Of a DNA stretch of 64,000 nt, positions 33,925 to 44,440 are shown piece by piece. Position numbers and translations under genes: made by a program. Source of the stretch: Typhlomys cinereus. Its lineage: Eukaryota > Chordata > Mammalia > Rodentia > Platacanthomyidae. The notes beneath the pieces are model-generated. The model did no database searches. It had not been told where the DNA came from and saw only the letters and a list, made by a program, of their open reading frames with translations. Positions within the stretch are counted from its first letter, which is position 1, and each line of letters opens with the position of its first letter. The DNA lies in contig JALPQD010000513.1 of assembly GCA_023101885.1 (NCBI GenBank), forward strand, positions 992,001 through 1,056,000, given 5' to 3'.

Positions 33925-34215
33925 ACCACGGACGAATTCGGGAACCACCATGGACCGCCTCCACCTCCTCCTTGTTTACTCTGCCCTGGGATTCACAGGC
34001 TCCGCCCTACCAGGACCAGAAACAAAGCCCCCCCCCCCCCCCCCCCCCGTTTCAGCCTGGCATCTATACAAGGTTCTAGAATCCGAACTCAGGACCTTCC
34101 TCCTGCAAGGCAGAGGCTTAACCCCTGAGCTACCTCTCCAGCCCTCAACCACTTCTTTAGCTGTGTGACTTCAGGCAAATGTCTTTTCCTCTCTGGCCCT
34201 CTGTGTAAAACAGGA
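33815..34215 (+). mobile_element. MIR element split by a young SINE
   Basis: Left piece GGAGTCATGTCTCAATCACT (to 33847) and right piece TTAGCTGTGTGACTTCAGGC ... CTCTCTGGCCCTC (from 34145) form the conserved MIR core in order once the inserted SINE is removed. Confidence 0.7.
33848..34144 (-). mobile_element. B2-superfamily SINE, young subfamily, inserted in MIR
   Basis: Minus-strand copy with (TG)n, GACGAATTCGGGAACC and a poly-C run at about 34028-34048. Flanks CAATCACTTCTTT and CAACCACTTCTTT mark a near-perfect duplication. Confidence 0.88.
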
Positions 34216-34860
34216 TGACTGCCATGCAAGATCGAGACACCTGGCTATTCATGTGACTTCACCCTTTGAGAATCACATGGCAGAGGCAAGCCAGCTTTGC
34301 TTGGCAGCCTGGGAAAGACTACTTACCCTTCTTCACAAGGCCTGTGTTTAGATTCTCTCCAGGTGGGCAGGAAGTTGGTCTTGCGATCTACCTAGGATTT
34401 CTCCTCTCTTCCATTCAGAGCCTAAGTTGCTGGTTGGATCTCTCAGCAGAGCAATAGATGTATTTTGATCTCTTTACTTTTGGGTATGTTTTCTCCTTCC
34501 TGTCCTGGCAATAGAGACTAAGCCATTGAAGGCTTTGGGGTTGCTAGGCCAACAGTAGAGCGGTTGCTGGGTATGGAAAGATGTCCTCCAGCAAGGGATT
34601 TTGTTTACTGAGGCCCGGATCTAGGAGCCTGGAGCTGATGACTCCAGAGGAGCCAGCACAGGGCTTCCAGCTCAGGAGGGGTGGAGGAAGGGGCCCCCCC
34701 AGACTAGACTGACAAATTTTCCCAAGCCTGAAAAACTCAACAGGGTCTATCTGCCTTTCTGCTGGTTTTTCTTTCCTCAAGTAACAGGGACATTGCAGAG
34801 CTCCTCCCCGGCCTTTGATAATGTCCCATGAGTGTCACTATTTGCAGGAAGGGATGGGTA
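34216..34860. other. Unique intergenic stretch
   Basis: Non-repetitive, moderate-GC sequence. No conserved motif or gene that I can recognise. Confidence 0.4.
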
Positions 34861-34892
34861 TATGAACAAGGAGACTTGGTTGTTTTGGGAGT

Positions 34893-35159
34893 CTGTGGTG
34901 TGTGTGTGTGTGTGTGTGTATGTGTGTGTGGAGAGAAAGAGAGGGGGGGGGGCATTGAGTGTGCCTGTGCTGGATCAAGGGTGACTTTGGGAATCATTCT
35001 GGATCGCTTTTGAGATTTCCCAGGCTCCACCCACCAGGAGCAGAAGTCCAGGATGCCGCCATTTCTGCCTGGCATTTTTATGTGGAACCCAGGATCCCAG
35101 CTTAGGTCCTTCTGCTTTCGAGTCAGAGTTTTCAACTCTGAGTCATCTCTCCAGCCCAT
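34893..35159 (-). mobile_element. B2-superfamily SINE, older subfamily
   Basis: (TG)n start, GGGAATCATTCTGGATCGCT, CCATTTCTGCCTGGCATTTT and GAGTCATCTCTCCAGCCC on the plus strand. Confidence 0.8.
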
Positions 35160-35204
35160 CCCTCCTAATTATTTTAGCACATTTTACTATTTTCATTTTG
35201 GGTT

Positions 35205-35402
35205 TCCTTGCAGTTATTTTTGTTTTGTGTTTATTTTGTGGGAGAAAGGAACATACATGCATGCCATGATGCATGGATGGAGGCCAGAGGACAACTTTAA
35301 GAAATCAGTGCTCTCCTTCCACCACGTGAGCTGCCAGGACTCAAACTCAGGTCACTAGGTTTTTAAATAGGCTCCTTACTGGTTGAGCTATCTTCCCCAC
35401 CC
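35205..35402 (-). mobile_element. B3-type SINE
   Basis: GAGGCCAGAGGACAACTTTA, TCCTTCCACCACGTGAGCTG and GGTTGAGCTATCTTCCCCAC on the plus strand. Confidence 0.65.
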
Positions 35403-35449
35403 AGGTGTAGCCCAGGTTGGTCTCTAACTCCTAATCCTTCTGCTTCTAG

Positions 35450-35566
35450 TTCCTTTTTGCTTCCTCTGGTATTTCCCGGGCTCTGCCCACCAGGGTCAGA
35501 AGTGCCGAACTCAAGTCCTTCTGCTTCTGAGACAGAGTCTTAACCCTTGAGCTATCTCTCTACCCC
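35450..35566 (-). mobile_element. B2-superfamily SINE, truncated
   Basis: Only the head half remains: GGCTCTGCCCACCAGGGTCA to GAGCTATCTCTCTACCCC on the plus strand. A B1 relic follows to about 35660. Confidence 0.7.
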
Positions 35567-35954
35567 AACGCAGTCTCTTTATGTAACCAAGACTGGCCTT
35601 AAACACAGGCTCTTCCTGCATGCAGCCTCCTAAGTGCTGGGATTGCAGGTGTGTAACACCAAACTGGAATTATCAGTGCTTTTGAGTGTTCGAATGTGGA
35701 TGGTGTAAACATCACACAGCTGTGCTGCTGGTCACCTCTTCCTAGCTCCACCCACAGTGGTTTCAGATTGGTAGCTGGAAATTGGCCAAGGTGGTAGTAT
35801 TTACACCATGGAAACTGGTGAATGCTACAAATCGTCCTTCTCAAAAGCCACCCTAAGTCACCTGCACAAAACCACCAGCATGACCCTGAATAGAGATTTC
35901 CAAAATCTCACCGTAACTGCCAAACAGCCTGGCAGGAGTTTTGAGCCAATAATT

Positions 35955-36068
35955 AGGGACTGGCAAGATGGCTTAGCAGATTAAGGGGCCTGTGCACAAA
36001 CCCGAGTCCAGTCCTTGGAGCCCACATGATGGAAGGAAAGAATGGAATTTCTAAAGTTGTCCTCTGAC

Positions 36069-36107
<39 letters not shown>

Positions 36108-36180
36108 ATGCCCATCATGGCATGTGTGTGCCTGCTGCCTCTCTCTTTTTCTTGCTCTCTCTCTCTAATTAACAAATAAA
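35955..36180 (+). mobile_element. B3-type SINE
   Basis: GGGACTGGCAAGATGGCTTA head, TAAAGTTGTCCTCTGACCTA, (AC)n at 36070-36106 and an AATAAA tail. Confidence 0.7.
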
Positions 36181-36271
36181 TAGTATTAAAAATGATTAAA
36201 CAAATTATTAAAAACAACTAAACTAAACTAAATAATTAAACAAGAAATATTATTAAAAATAACTAAACAAG

Positions 36272-36553
36272 GGGTTGGAAAGGTGGCTCAGGGGTTAAGC
36301 CTCTGCCTTGCAGGTGGAAGGTCCTGAGTTTGGATCCTAGACCCCACGTATAGACCCCGGTGGAAGCGGGGGTGGCCTGCGTTTCTGGTCCTGGTAGGGC
36401 GGAGCCTGTGAATCCCAGGGCAGAGTAAACAAGGAGGAGGTGGAGGCGGTCCATGGTGTTTCCTGAATTCATCCGTGGTTCTACACACACACACATACAT
36501 ACACACATGCATACACGCACAATTGAACAAATAAATAATAAAAAAAATTTTTT
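36272..36553 (+). mobile_element. B2-superfamily SINE, young subfamily, perfect 16-bp TSD
   Basis: GGGTTGGAAAGGTGGCTCAG head and full-length body. The duplication AAAATAACTAAACAAG lies at 36256-36271 and 36554-36569. Confidence 0.92.
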
Positions 36554-36599
36554 AAAATAACTAAACAAGATACATACATATATATGCATGGAATGCATG

Positions 36600-36905
36600 C
36601 ATGTGTGTATGCATGTTCACATGTGTATAGGCATAGGTATGTGAACAAGTGCATGTGTATGTATGTGTGTGGAGGCCTGAGGTTGATACTGGGAATCATT
36701 CTTGATTGCTCTCCCACCTTATTTTTTTTTTGTGGCTGGGTCTCTAATTAAACCCAGACTTCACTTATGGGGTAGTCAGTCTGGCTATCCAGCTTGCTCT
36801 AAGGATTCCCAGGCTCCACACGGGGAATTGCAGGTGAGCTACCACACCTACCTGGCATTTTACCTGGGATCTTGGGATCTGAACTCCAGCCCTTTAAGAC
36901 AGAAT
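36600..36905 (-). repeat. Unclassified interspersed repeat (family of 30055)
   Basis: GGAGGCCTGAGGTTGATACT, GGGTCTCTAATTAAACCCAG and AAGGATTCCCAGGCTCCACA follow the same order as the 30.1-kb copy. A B3-like SINE follows at 36910-37045. Confidence 0.5.
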
Positions 36906-37184
36906 CTCACGGGGCTCAGTGGGTGAGTCATCTTGCTCACAAAACCTGAGTCCTGAGTTTGATCCCTAGAAGTCACGTGGTAGAAGGTGAAAACTGACTT
37001 CTGGAAATTGTCCTCTGACCTTCATCTCGGCACAAGTAAATAGATCAAACAGGATCTCATATAACCCAGGCAAGCCTCAAACTCAACATGCAGTAGAGGA
37101 GAACCCTGAACTCCTGATCTGCTTGCCTCCACCTTACACAGCGACATGGTATTTTTTACACCAATGCATGCTTTCAAGATAGAG

Positions 37185-37290
37185 CATGGTGGCGTGCATC
37201 TATAACCCCAATACTTGGAGGCAGAGACAGGAGGATTATTGCACGTTCAAGGCCTGTTTTGCTTATAAGGCTGCAAAGCTAGAAAGATAT
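37185..37290 (+). mobile_element. B1-type SINE, truncated
   Basis: GAGCATGGTGGCGTGCATCT and TTGGAGGCAGAGACAGGAGG match the B1 left half. Confidence 0.6.
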
Positions 37291-37479
37291 ATATATATCA
37301 GAGAACAATTTTCAGAACTCAGCTCTCCTCTCCTTTCACCATGTGGGCTTCTAGGAATTGAACTCAGGTTGCCAAGCTTTCAAGCAAGCGGCTTATGCAT
37401 TAAGCAATCTTGCCCAAGACTGGTTCTTAACATGGGTGGTCCCTTCTCAGAAAATATCTGAAATATGGAAGCATTTTGG

Positions 37480-38700
37480 CTGTCATAGTACGCTACATAC
37501 ATGAGGTCAGTGAAGCCAAGGATGCTACTGAACATTCTACAATACACAAAGGAGGCTACTCCCTCCCACCCCTCCCCATCTAAGGAGTATCCTGCTCCAA
37601 AGTCAGTTTTACTGAGCTGAGACCCTGGATGGTATGGGGAGAAACTCAGACGAGTTGAGTCTGGGAAGAGGTAAGTCCCTTATCCCTAGCCATTGACCTG
37701 CGTTCCCTCGTGGGCCTTCCACCTCTTTGTCTCTGCCCTGCTTCTGTGTTCTGTCTCTCTGCAGGTCCTGCTTATCCCCCTCTTGATCTCATGATCTTCC
37801 TTTCTCACTCTCAGTCTTGTCATCTGCTCCGTGTTCTGAAACACACAAGACCAGCCCAAGCCTTTGGCGTGAAACCGCTCCAGCTGCCTCTGCGTGGGAG
37901 CTGGGCCAGGTGGCAGGCAAAGGGGAAGGGTACAAAGACAGGGGGCCTGCCAGGTCTTTTCTCACCCTCCCATCTCGGCCTAACTGAGGGCCTCTTAGAG
38001 CCCTGGGGCTCTAGCCAGGCTCTCCGTCATCCCAGGGCCTGGCACTGAGTCCACCTGCTCAAGTAGTCTTGTCCCTCCACTGACCCCAGCTCCTTCAATG
38101 TCTCTTCTAGGTCAGTCCAACAGCTGTTACAAAACAACTGGGCACTGGTAGCTCCTCAACCCTGGCCTCTCCCAGGGCAGCAAGTGACACCAGGCTCATG
38201 CCTGTCACGGAGCCTAGTACCCTCTGTTCAGATACCAGAAGCCTGTGGCCTTGGCCTTGTGCCTGATTTTCAGAATCCACAGCCCAGTGTCCGGAGCCAG
38301 GATGTGGTTTCAAGTATCGAAACCCAGGACTCAGTGTCCATCTTAATCACCAGTTTTGTCCCCAGGGCCTGGCCTGAGGAGCCGTCCACCCTGTTCTTCC
38401 CATCTACCTCACTTGGCATCTCCCACTAACCTATTACGGGCCAGACCAGTTACAGTCCAGAGGCAGGCCAGGGCCCCACCACCAGGACTGCCCCCACACT
38501 GCCAGAGCCACACTTCAGCCCTCGGGGACTTCTAAAGTTAAAAATTGGTTCAAATGAGAATTTAAGATATAAACTGGGAACAGGGCCAGCGGCGTAGGCT
38601 GAAGGAAGAGGAAGGCTGAGAGAGGGAAGGGCTAGAGTTGCCAAGAAGACTATAAGCTGTCAGGTTCAGTTTGAATTTCAAGTAAACAGCAAACTATTTT
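37480..38700. other. Unique, moderately GC-rich intergenic block
   Basis: Lacks obvious SINEs for about 1.2 kb, unusual here. It contains a strong isolated splice-donor-like site on the plus strand (AAGAG/GTAAGTCC near 37666-37678), but no exon or protein similarity that I recognise. Possible enhancer or non-coding transcript; unproven. Confidence 0.35.
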
Positions 38701-38704
38701 TTAA

Positions 38705-38820
38705 TATGAGTATGTCCTGGTCCACAGTGGTGCTTGTCTGGATCCCCAGCACTTTGGAGGCCGAAGTAGGAGAATCTCAAGTTCGAGGCCAGCCTCAGAA
38801 AGGGAAACAGTAATAACAAC
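38705..38820 (+). mobile_element. B1-type SINE
   Basis: CCCCAGCACTTTGGAGGCCG and GTTCGAGGCCAGCCTCAGAA match B1. Confidence 0.7.
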
Positions 38821-38821
38821 G

Positions 38822-38885
38822 CGTGTGTGGGGGGTGTGGGGGGTGTGGGGGGTGTGGGAGGGTGTGGGGGGGTTGTGGGGGGTGT
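38822..38885. repeat. G-rich minisatellite, (TGTGGGGGG)n
   Basis: Seven runs of G, six of them with at least four, separated by TGT, GT or short variants. It fits a G-quadruplex pattern on the plus strand. Confidence 0.92.
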
Positions 38886-38889
38886 CCCA

Positions 38890-39338
38890 CGCCATATTTG
38901 GAGCATACTTCGCAGTTACTCTGCATGCTGCTCATCAACTTATGACAAAATGGCTTAAAGAGGAACAAGGGATTTTATTTTGGCTTGTGATTGTTGGGGT
39001 GCAGTTCTTACTCCAGCTTAGCAAGAGATTCCACACCAACACCAGGGGCCAAAGGAACTGGACACACCACAGCCACAGGACTGTCCAGAGAGGGACAAAC
39101 TTCCCTTGTCGGACAGCCTGTCTGTCCAAGTGTGCTGAAGAATGCCACCTTCCTTAACCAGCTCCCTCCATTTTCCTCCTCAGAGGACGGTCCCACCCAC
39201 CGTGAGAGGGGTCTCTCCCCCCAACAATTAGATAATCGTCTGAAGACTTGCTTGGGGGTTAAGTGCCAGTCTTCTACAAATGTGCCCAGAGCAGAAGCCT
39301 TCAATTGTCAGTCGACATGTGTGTCTAACTATGGCACA
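38890..39338 (-). mobile_element. ERVL-MaLR solo LTR
   Basis: In minus sense it begins TGTGCCATAGTTAGACACAC. Near its end are GCCAAAATAAAATCCCTTGT and AGTAACTGCG. Same family as 26678-27101 (shared ACACCAACACCAGGG block). The left boundary is uncertain. Confidence 0.6.
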
Positions 39339-39344
39339 TACTGA

Positions 39345-40065
39345 TGCTGAGAAATTATTCAGTGGTTCCCGAAGTCCCCACTGAACCCGGAGCGCTATGC
39401 TTGAGACAGGGCTTCATTACCTGGCCTCCTGAATGCTGGGGTGACAGATGTGCGCCACAGCACCCCACTTTGGCACAGGGAGGAAGGGCTTGGGTTTTGA
39501 TATGTTCAACTCAGAGCCCTAGAAGGGAATGATTCTTTCCCAGGTTATTTTCCTCTGGTAACTTTAGGTGGGGATACAAGAAATATACCTATCACTGTTA
39601 TTATTTTACATATATTTTCTTTAAGGGGGGCTGCATTATTTCTCCATTTCCACCCCCAGTTGTTTGCTGCGACAGTAGTTTTTTTTTCCCCTATGGGAGG
39701 AAAAGCAAGCTTCCTGGCTTATCAAGACACATGATTCCCGTCTGGTTTCTAGGACACGTGACAGCATCCCAAGTTACCTCCAGATGTACAGTGGAACTCT
39801 TCCAGCCTGTTAGTCTCCTCAACTCCCCAGCCTACTCTGGTTTCACAGTCTTGCTTGCATTTCTCCGTCCATCATTAATTGTACACAGACACCTAACTGC
39901 TTGCCAGCCCCAGTTCCGAAGGGCACTGTGGACAGGGACGTGTTTATTTAGGCAAACAGTTGTGAGGAAGTGTTTGTGGTGTTAGCGTGCATTGAGAACA
40001 CTGGGATGATGGGGGAGGGGCTCCTGGAAGAAAGCAGAGTTCAGATTTAAACAGGCTTCCCAGGG
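39345..40065. other. Intergenic, no clear features
   Basis: A B1 relic may sit at 39360-39470. The rest appears unique and without gene signals. Confidence 0.4.
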
Positions 40066-40215
40066 CCAGTGAGATGGCTCAGCTGCTAAAGTTGCTTGCC
40101 AGACCTGATGATCTGATCCCACATGATTGGAGGAGAGAATCAACCACTGCTGTGAGTTGTCTTCTGGGACACATGCATATATGCAAGAAAAATAAATAAA
40201 TGGAATACGAAATTT
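40066..40215 (+). mobile_element. B3-type SINE, truncated
   Basis: GGGCCAGTGAGATGGCTCAG head, CTGTGAGTTGTCTTCTGGGA and AATAAATAAAT tail. Confidence 0.7.
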
Positions 40216-40820
40216 TTTAAATATTGGAACACTCTTCAGCCAACCACAGGGAAGCAGGCAGTCTCCTAGGTGCAAAGGCCCCATGGCTTGGAAAGAAGTA
40301 TTAAACGCACGGTGGTAGAGCAGAGGGAGCCTGCAAATTCACGAGAGCCGCAGGGTAGGAAGCTGTCAGCCCTGAGTCTCTGCAGAGCCTGCCTTTTATT
40401 CCGGGGACAGTGGAGAGATTAAACAGGGGACGTTCTGGACATTCCGTGACTTGGGTGCAGAGGCTAGATTGAAGGAGCCCCAGGCTCTTTCTAGGACGGA
40501 AGAAGTAACAACATGGGGGTGAGGGGGCAGAGGTGACATATTCTGGTGCTGTTCTCTGGAAGGGGATTTCCAAGTTCAGGTTTGAACTTGCTGAGTTAGG
40601 GGTGCATGGAAGACAGCCGAGCAGAGACACCCTGCAAGCCGATGAGCTGTCGGCCTCGGGAAGGAGGTCAGCATCGGAGATTCTTATCGGGAAACCACAG
40701 CACCAATGTGGTGGTGCACTCTACAGCGCCACCCTCGGGAGGTGCTGGAAGAGAATGGAGGGCTTTAGGTAGTTCAGAGTGGTGACTCTCCATCTCACCA
40801 AACGAACAACCCACACGGTT

Positions 40821-40911
40821 GGTCTGTCTTCAGCAACACAATCAAAACTGGAACACCACAGAGAAGATTAGCGTGGTCCTTGTCTAGGGTGAAGCGCTGT
40901 GTTGTAAAACA
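40821..40911 (+). pseudogene. U6 snRNA pseudogene
   Basis: The U6 order is kept: a 5' CTTCAGCAACACA segment (U6 CTTCGGCAGCACA), ACTGGAAC, the near-invariant ACAGAGAAGATTAGC block (40856-40870), then GTGAAGCGCTGTG. The region after GATTAGC is changed and shortened, so it cannot be functional. A short A-rich AAATAAATAAAT tail suggests retroposition. Confidence 0.82.
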
Positions 40912-41414
40912 GAAATAAATAAATGAATAAATAAATAAATAAATAGGGTGAGGACTGAGGATAGTGGTAGAGTATTTGCTTAGCATCTAGGAGATCCTGG
41001 GTTCAGTCTCTAGCAGCAAAGTGAATAGATAAATGAATGCCATCTAGGCCTTATTAGGCACTTGCAAAGTATCAGATACTTTCCTATGCTTCTTGTGTAA
41101 ACTAGGAACAGATTTCTCACAACTTTATGAGGGGTAGGCCTTGACTCTACCACTTTTGGGATAAGGAAACAGGAAGTTATTACAACCCAACTTACCTAAG
41201 TACCACTGAGGGCCCAAGCCAGAGTCTCGGACCAGCAGTTCAGTTTCTGGATCCAAACTGACCGTATCACACAGTCTCTCGCTGGACAGAAGGGATAAGA
41301 TCAACACCAGAGAGAAGGGCAGGCAATGAACCCTGGGGAATAATGGCAGCATTTACAGATAAGGTTGCAACTGCTGGTGGAGGAACAGAGTCTTGCTCTT
41401 TTTTTTAAAAATTT

Positions 41415-41692
41415 TTTATTATTATTATTTATTCAACTGTGCGCATGTGCGTGTGTATGTGCGCGCGTGTATGTGTCTGTGTAAGTGTAGAACCACGGAC
41501 GAATTCACGAACCACCATGGCCGCCTCCACCTCCTTCTGCCCCGGGATTCACAGGCTCCACCCTACCAGGACCAGAAGCGCAGGCCTCCCCTGCTTCCGC
41601 CTGGCGTCTATATCGTGGGATCTGGGATCCCAACTCAGGACCTTCCGCCTGCAAGGCGGAGGCTTAACCCCTGAGCCACCTCTCCAGCCCCC
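41415..41692 (-). mobile_element. B2-superfamily SINE, young subfamily, with TSD
   Basis: Minus-strand full-length copy with GACGAATTCACGAACC. The duplication CAGAGTCTTGCTCTT flanks it (near 41387-41401 and 41692-41706). Confidence 0.9.
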
Positions 41693-41781
41693 AGAGTCTT
41701 GCTCTTAGAGAAGTGTTTTTTTTTTTTTTTTTCTCTGAAATGTTTAATGTTACATATTTTTCTGAAAAAATGAATTGTCAG

Positions 41782-42045
41782 AGCTGGAGAGATGGGTCAG
41801 AGGTTAAGCCTTTGCTCTCAACCAAAAGGACTTGAGTTCTGATCCCAGATCCCATGTCAAAAATTCCGGGCAGAAATGGCAGTAGCCTGCTTTTCTAACC
41901 CTAGAAGGCAGAGCCTGGAAAACCCCAGAGTAAAGCAATAAGGAGATACTACAATCCAGGATGATTCCTGATTGGACCTCCACAGGTACATACAGTACTG
42001 TCTTCTACACACACACATCTACACATGCAAAAAATGAAATGCCTA
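41782..42045 (+). mobile_element. B2-superfamily SINE, older subfamily
   Basis: GAGCTGGAGAGATGGGTCAG head, CAATCCAGGATGATTCCTGA and CA-rich tail. Confidence 0.8.
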
Positions 42046-42089
42046 CAAAAATTAATTCAAATTGGGTCAGATATCTAAATGAAAAAAGT

Positions 42090-42300
42090 GCAATTGGGCT
42101 GTAGAACATAGCTCAGTGGATAGAGTTCTCTCCTAGAAAGCATGAAGTCCTGGGTTCTAAACTCAGTGCTGTGGAGTATGTTTATGATCCCAGCATTGGA
42201 AGGTAGAGGTTGGAGGTGAAGCAGTTCAAAGTCATTCTCAGCTCTGCAGCAAGTCTGGGGCCAGCAGTCTGGGATACATGAACTGCTGCTTTCCTTTGTC
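42090..42300 (+). mobile_element. B4 (ID-B1) SINE
   Basis: ATAGCTCAGTGGATAGAGTT and GGGTTCTAAACTCAGTGCTG (ID part), then TGATCCCAGCATTGGAAGGT and GGGGCCAGCAGTCTGGGATA (B1 part). Confidence 0.65.
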
Positions 42301-42381
42301 TTGTTTGGTGTTATTTATAAAAGGGGCTCACATGAAAAATAGATGCAGTAGACTTCATCAACATGAAAAAACTTGGAACTT

Positions 42382-42419
42382 TTAAAAAATATTTTATTTA
42401 TTTATTTTATGTATGTGTG

Positions 42420-42462
<43 letters not shown>

Positions 42463-42684
42463 ATCAGAGGACACTGTATGTCCCTGTAGGATAGTCAAGG
42501 GTGATTTTGGAAATCATCCTAGATTGCTTCTACCCCTTTCTTGCTTTGCTCTGGGATTTTCCAGGCCCTGCCCACCAGGACTGGAAGCTCGACCCCTGTC
42601 ATTTCCACCTGGCTTACATGGGACCTGGGATCCTAACTTGGGACCTTCTGCTTGCAAGATAGAGTCTTAACCATCTCTCCAGCC
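42382..42684 (-). mobile_element. B2-superfamily SINE, older subfamily, inside L1
   Basis: (TG)n, GGAAATCATCCTAGATTGCT and CATCTCTCCAGCC on the plus strand; GAACTTTT lies on both sides. Confidence 0.8.
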
Positions 42685-42775
42685 AAACTTTTGAACTTTT
42701 GTTTATCCTAGGAAACTGTCAACACAGAGAACAGGCAATCTATAGAGTGGGAAAAAATCCCTAAAATAGATACAT

Positions 42776-42960
42776 TAGGGCTAGTGAGATAACTCAAGGG
42801 TTAAGGTACCTGCTTGGAAACCGGGTGACCTGAGTTTGATCCCCAGAAGCCCACGTGGTGGAAGGAAAGAACTGACTTGCAAAAGTTGTTCTGACTTCCA
42901 CCTGTGTGCCATGACATGCATGTGCCCCACCTCTCTCATTAATAAATAAATAACTATTTT
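42776..42960 (+). mobile_element. B3 SINE inside L1
   Basis: AGGGCTAGTGAGATAACTCA head, GTTTGATCCCCAGAAGCCCA, AAAGTTGTTCTGACTTCCAC and AATAAATAAATAA tail. Confidence 0.8.
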
Positions 42961-43259
42961 TTTAAAAATTGTTTTATTATTATTATTTATTCAACTGTGT
43001 GCATGTGTGTGTGTATGTGCATATGCGTGTGTGTGTGTGTGTGTGTCTGTGTTTGTGTAGAACCACGGACGAATTCGCGAACCACCATGGACGCCTCCAC
43101 CTCCTTCTGCCCCGGGATTCACAGGCTCCGCCCTACCAGGACCAGAAGCGCAGGCCGCCCCCGCTTCCGCCTGGCGTCTATACGTGGGATCTGGGATCCG
43201 AACTCGGGACCTTCCGCCTGCAAGGCGGAGGCTTAACCCCTGAGCCACCTCTCCAGCCC
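42961..43259 (-). mobile_element. B2-superfamily SINE, young subfamily, inserted in a B3 tail
   Basis: The least diverged copy by eye: GACGAATTCGCGAACC, GCAGGCCGCCCCCGCTTCCG and GGCGTCTATACGTGGGATCT. ATAAATAAATAACTATTTTT-like sequence lies on both sides, placing it in the tail of the B3 at 42776. Confidence 0.92.
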
Positions 43260-44391
43260 AAAAAAAATAAATAAATAAATAAAAATAAATAAATAACTAT
43301 TTTTAAAATAGATATATTAGACTTCATCAAAATGGAATACCTTTGCTATCTCAAGATATCAGCAGAGAGAACAGGCAATCTATAGAGTGGAATAAAAATA
43401 TTTTAAAATACATATCTGACAAAGAATCAATATGCAGACTATTTAAAGAACTACTAAAATCAACAACAATCCTGACTTAACATGGGCAAATAGACTTTGT
43501 TTCAAGAAACATACCCAATGGCCCATCTACACACAAATAGACATTCAGCATCACTTAATACAAACCAAAACCACAGTAAAACAAAACAAACCACAAGGAA
43601 TTTCTTTGTCACACTCATTGGGAGGGGTATCAGTATTAAATGTATTTTCAAGGATGTGGAGAAATCAGAACACTGGATATTGCTAGTGGGAATGTAAAAT
43701 GGTGCAGCTGCTGTGAGAAATGATGTGGTGTTTCCTCAATACATTAAAAATAGAATTGTGATATGATCCAGTAATGCCACTTTTGGATGTATGCCCAAAG
43801 GATTCGAAGACCAAAGACTCCAGATTTGCACGCCCATGTTCACAGCAGCATTTTTCACAGAAATCAAAAAGTAGAAATAATCTAAACTACTGCCAATAGA
43901 GGGATGGGTAAACAGTGTGATGTATCATACTCAAAAGCTGTAAAGCTGAAGGAAAATCTAATGCCTGCTTCAACATGGCAGGACCGTTAGGACATTATTC
44001 TAAATGGAACGGTCAATCATAAAAGGACATGTGTGTATGAATCTACTGACTTGAGATTCCCAGGTGTGGGAACCCTAACAGTCAGATTGACAGGTGGGTT
44101 TAGATTTTGAGGCTCGCTTGGGTTACATGATAAAACTGTGAAGGGTAATATTTTCCACCTGACACCCAGGAGGTAGGCCTACTAGTTCACCCGAGAGGGA
44201 GTCTCTCTAGACTAAGATGACTTTCCGGGCGTGCCTGTGAGGGATCCACCTTGATAGTGGGTGGGACCATTCTCTAAGCAAGTGGTCTGGGGCTTTATGG
44301 AGATGGAGGGAGTAAGCAACCATGCATTGCTTTCTTCTCCATTTTTCCCTTTCTTTTGTCCTTTCTCTCTTTTTCTTTTTTCCTTTTTTAA

Positions 44392-44393
44392 AA

Positions 44394-44440
<47 letters not shown>

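Larger units (their letters stand above)
42320..44040 (+). mobile_element. L1 3' region interrupted by three SINEs, with internal duplication
   Basis: Matches typical L1 ORF2-end sequence: GACTTCATCAACATGAAAAA, GAACAGGCAATCTATAGAGT, GGATGTGGAGAAATCAGAAC, AAATGGTGCAGCTGCTGTGA and ATGCCCAAAGGATTCGAAGA. GACTTCATCAA and GAACAGGCAATCTATAGAGTGG each occur twice, at 42352/43320 and about 42730/43368. No intact reading frame remains. Confidence 0.72.
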
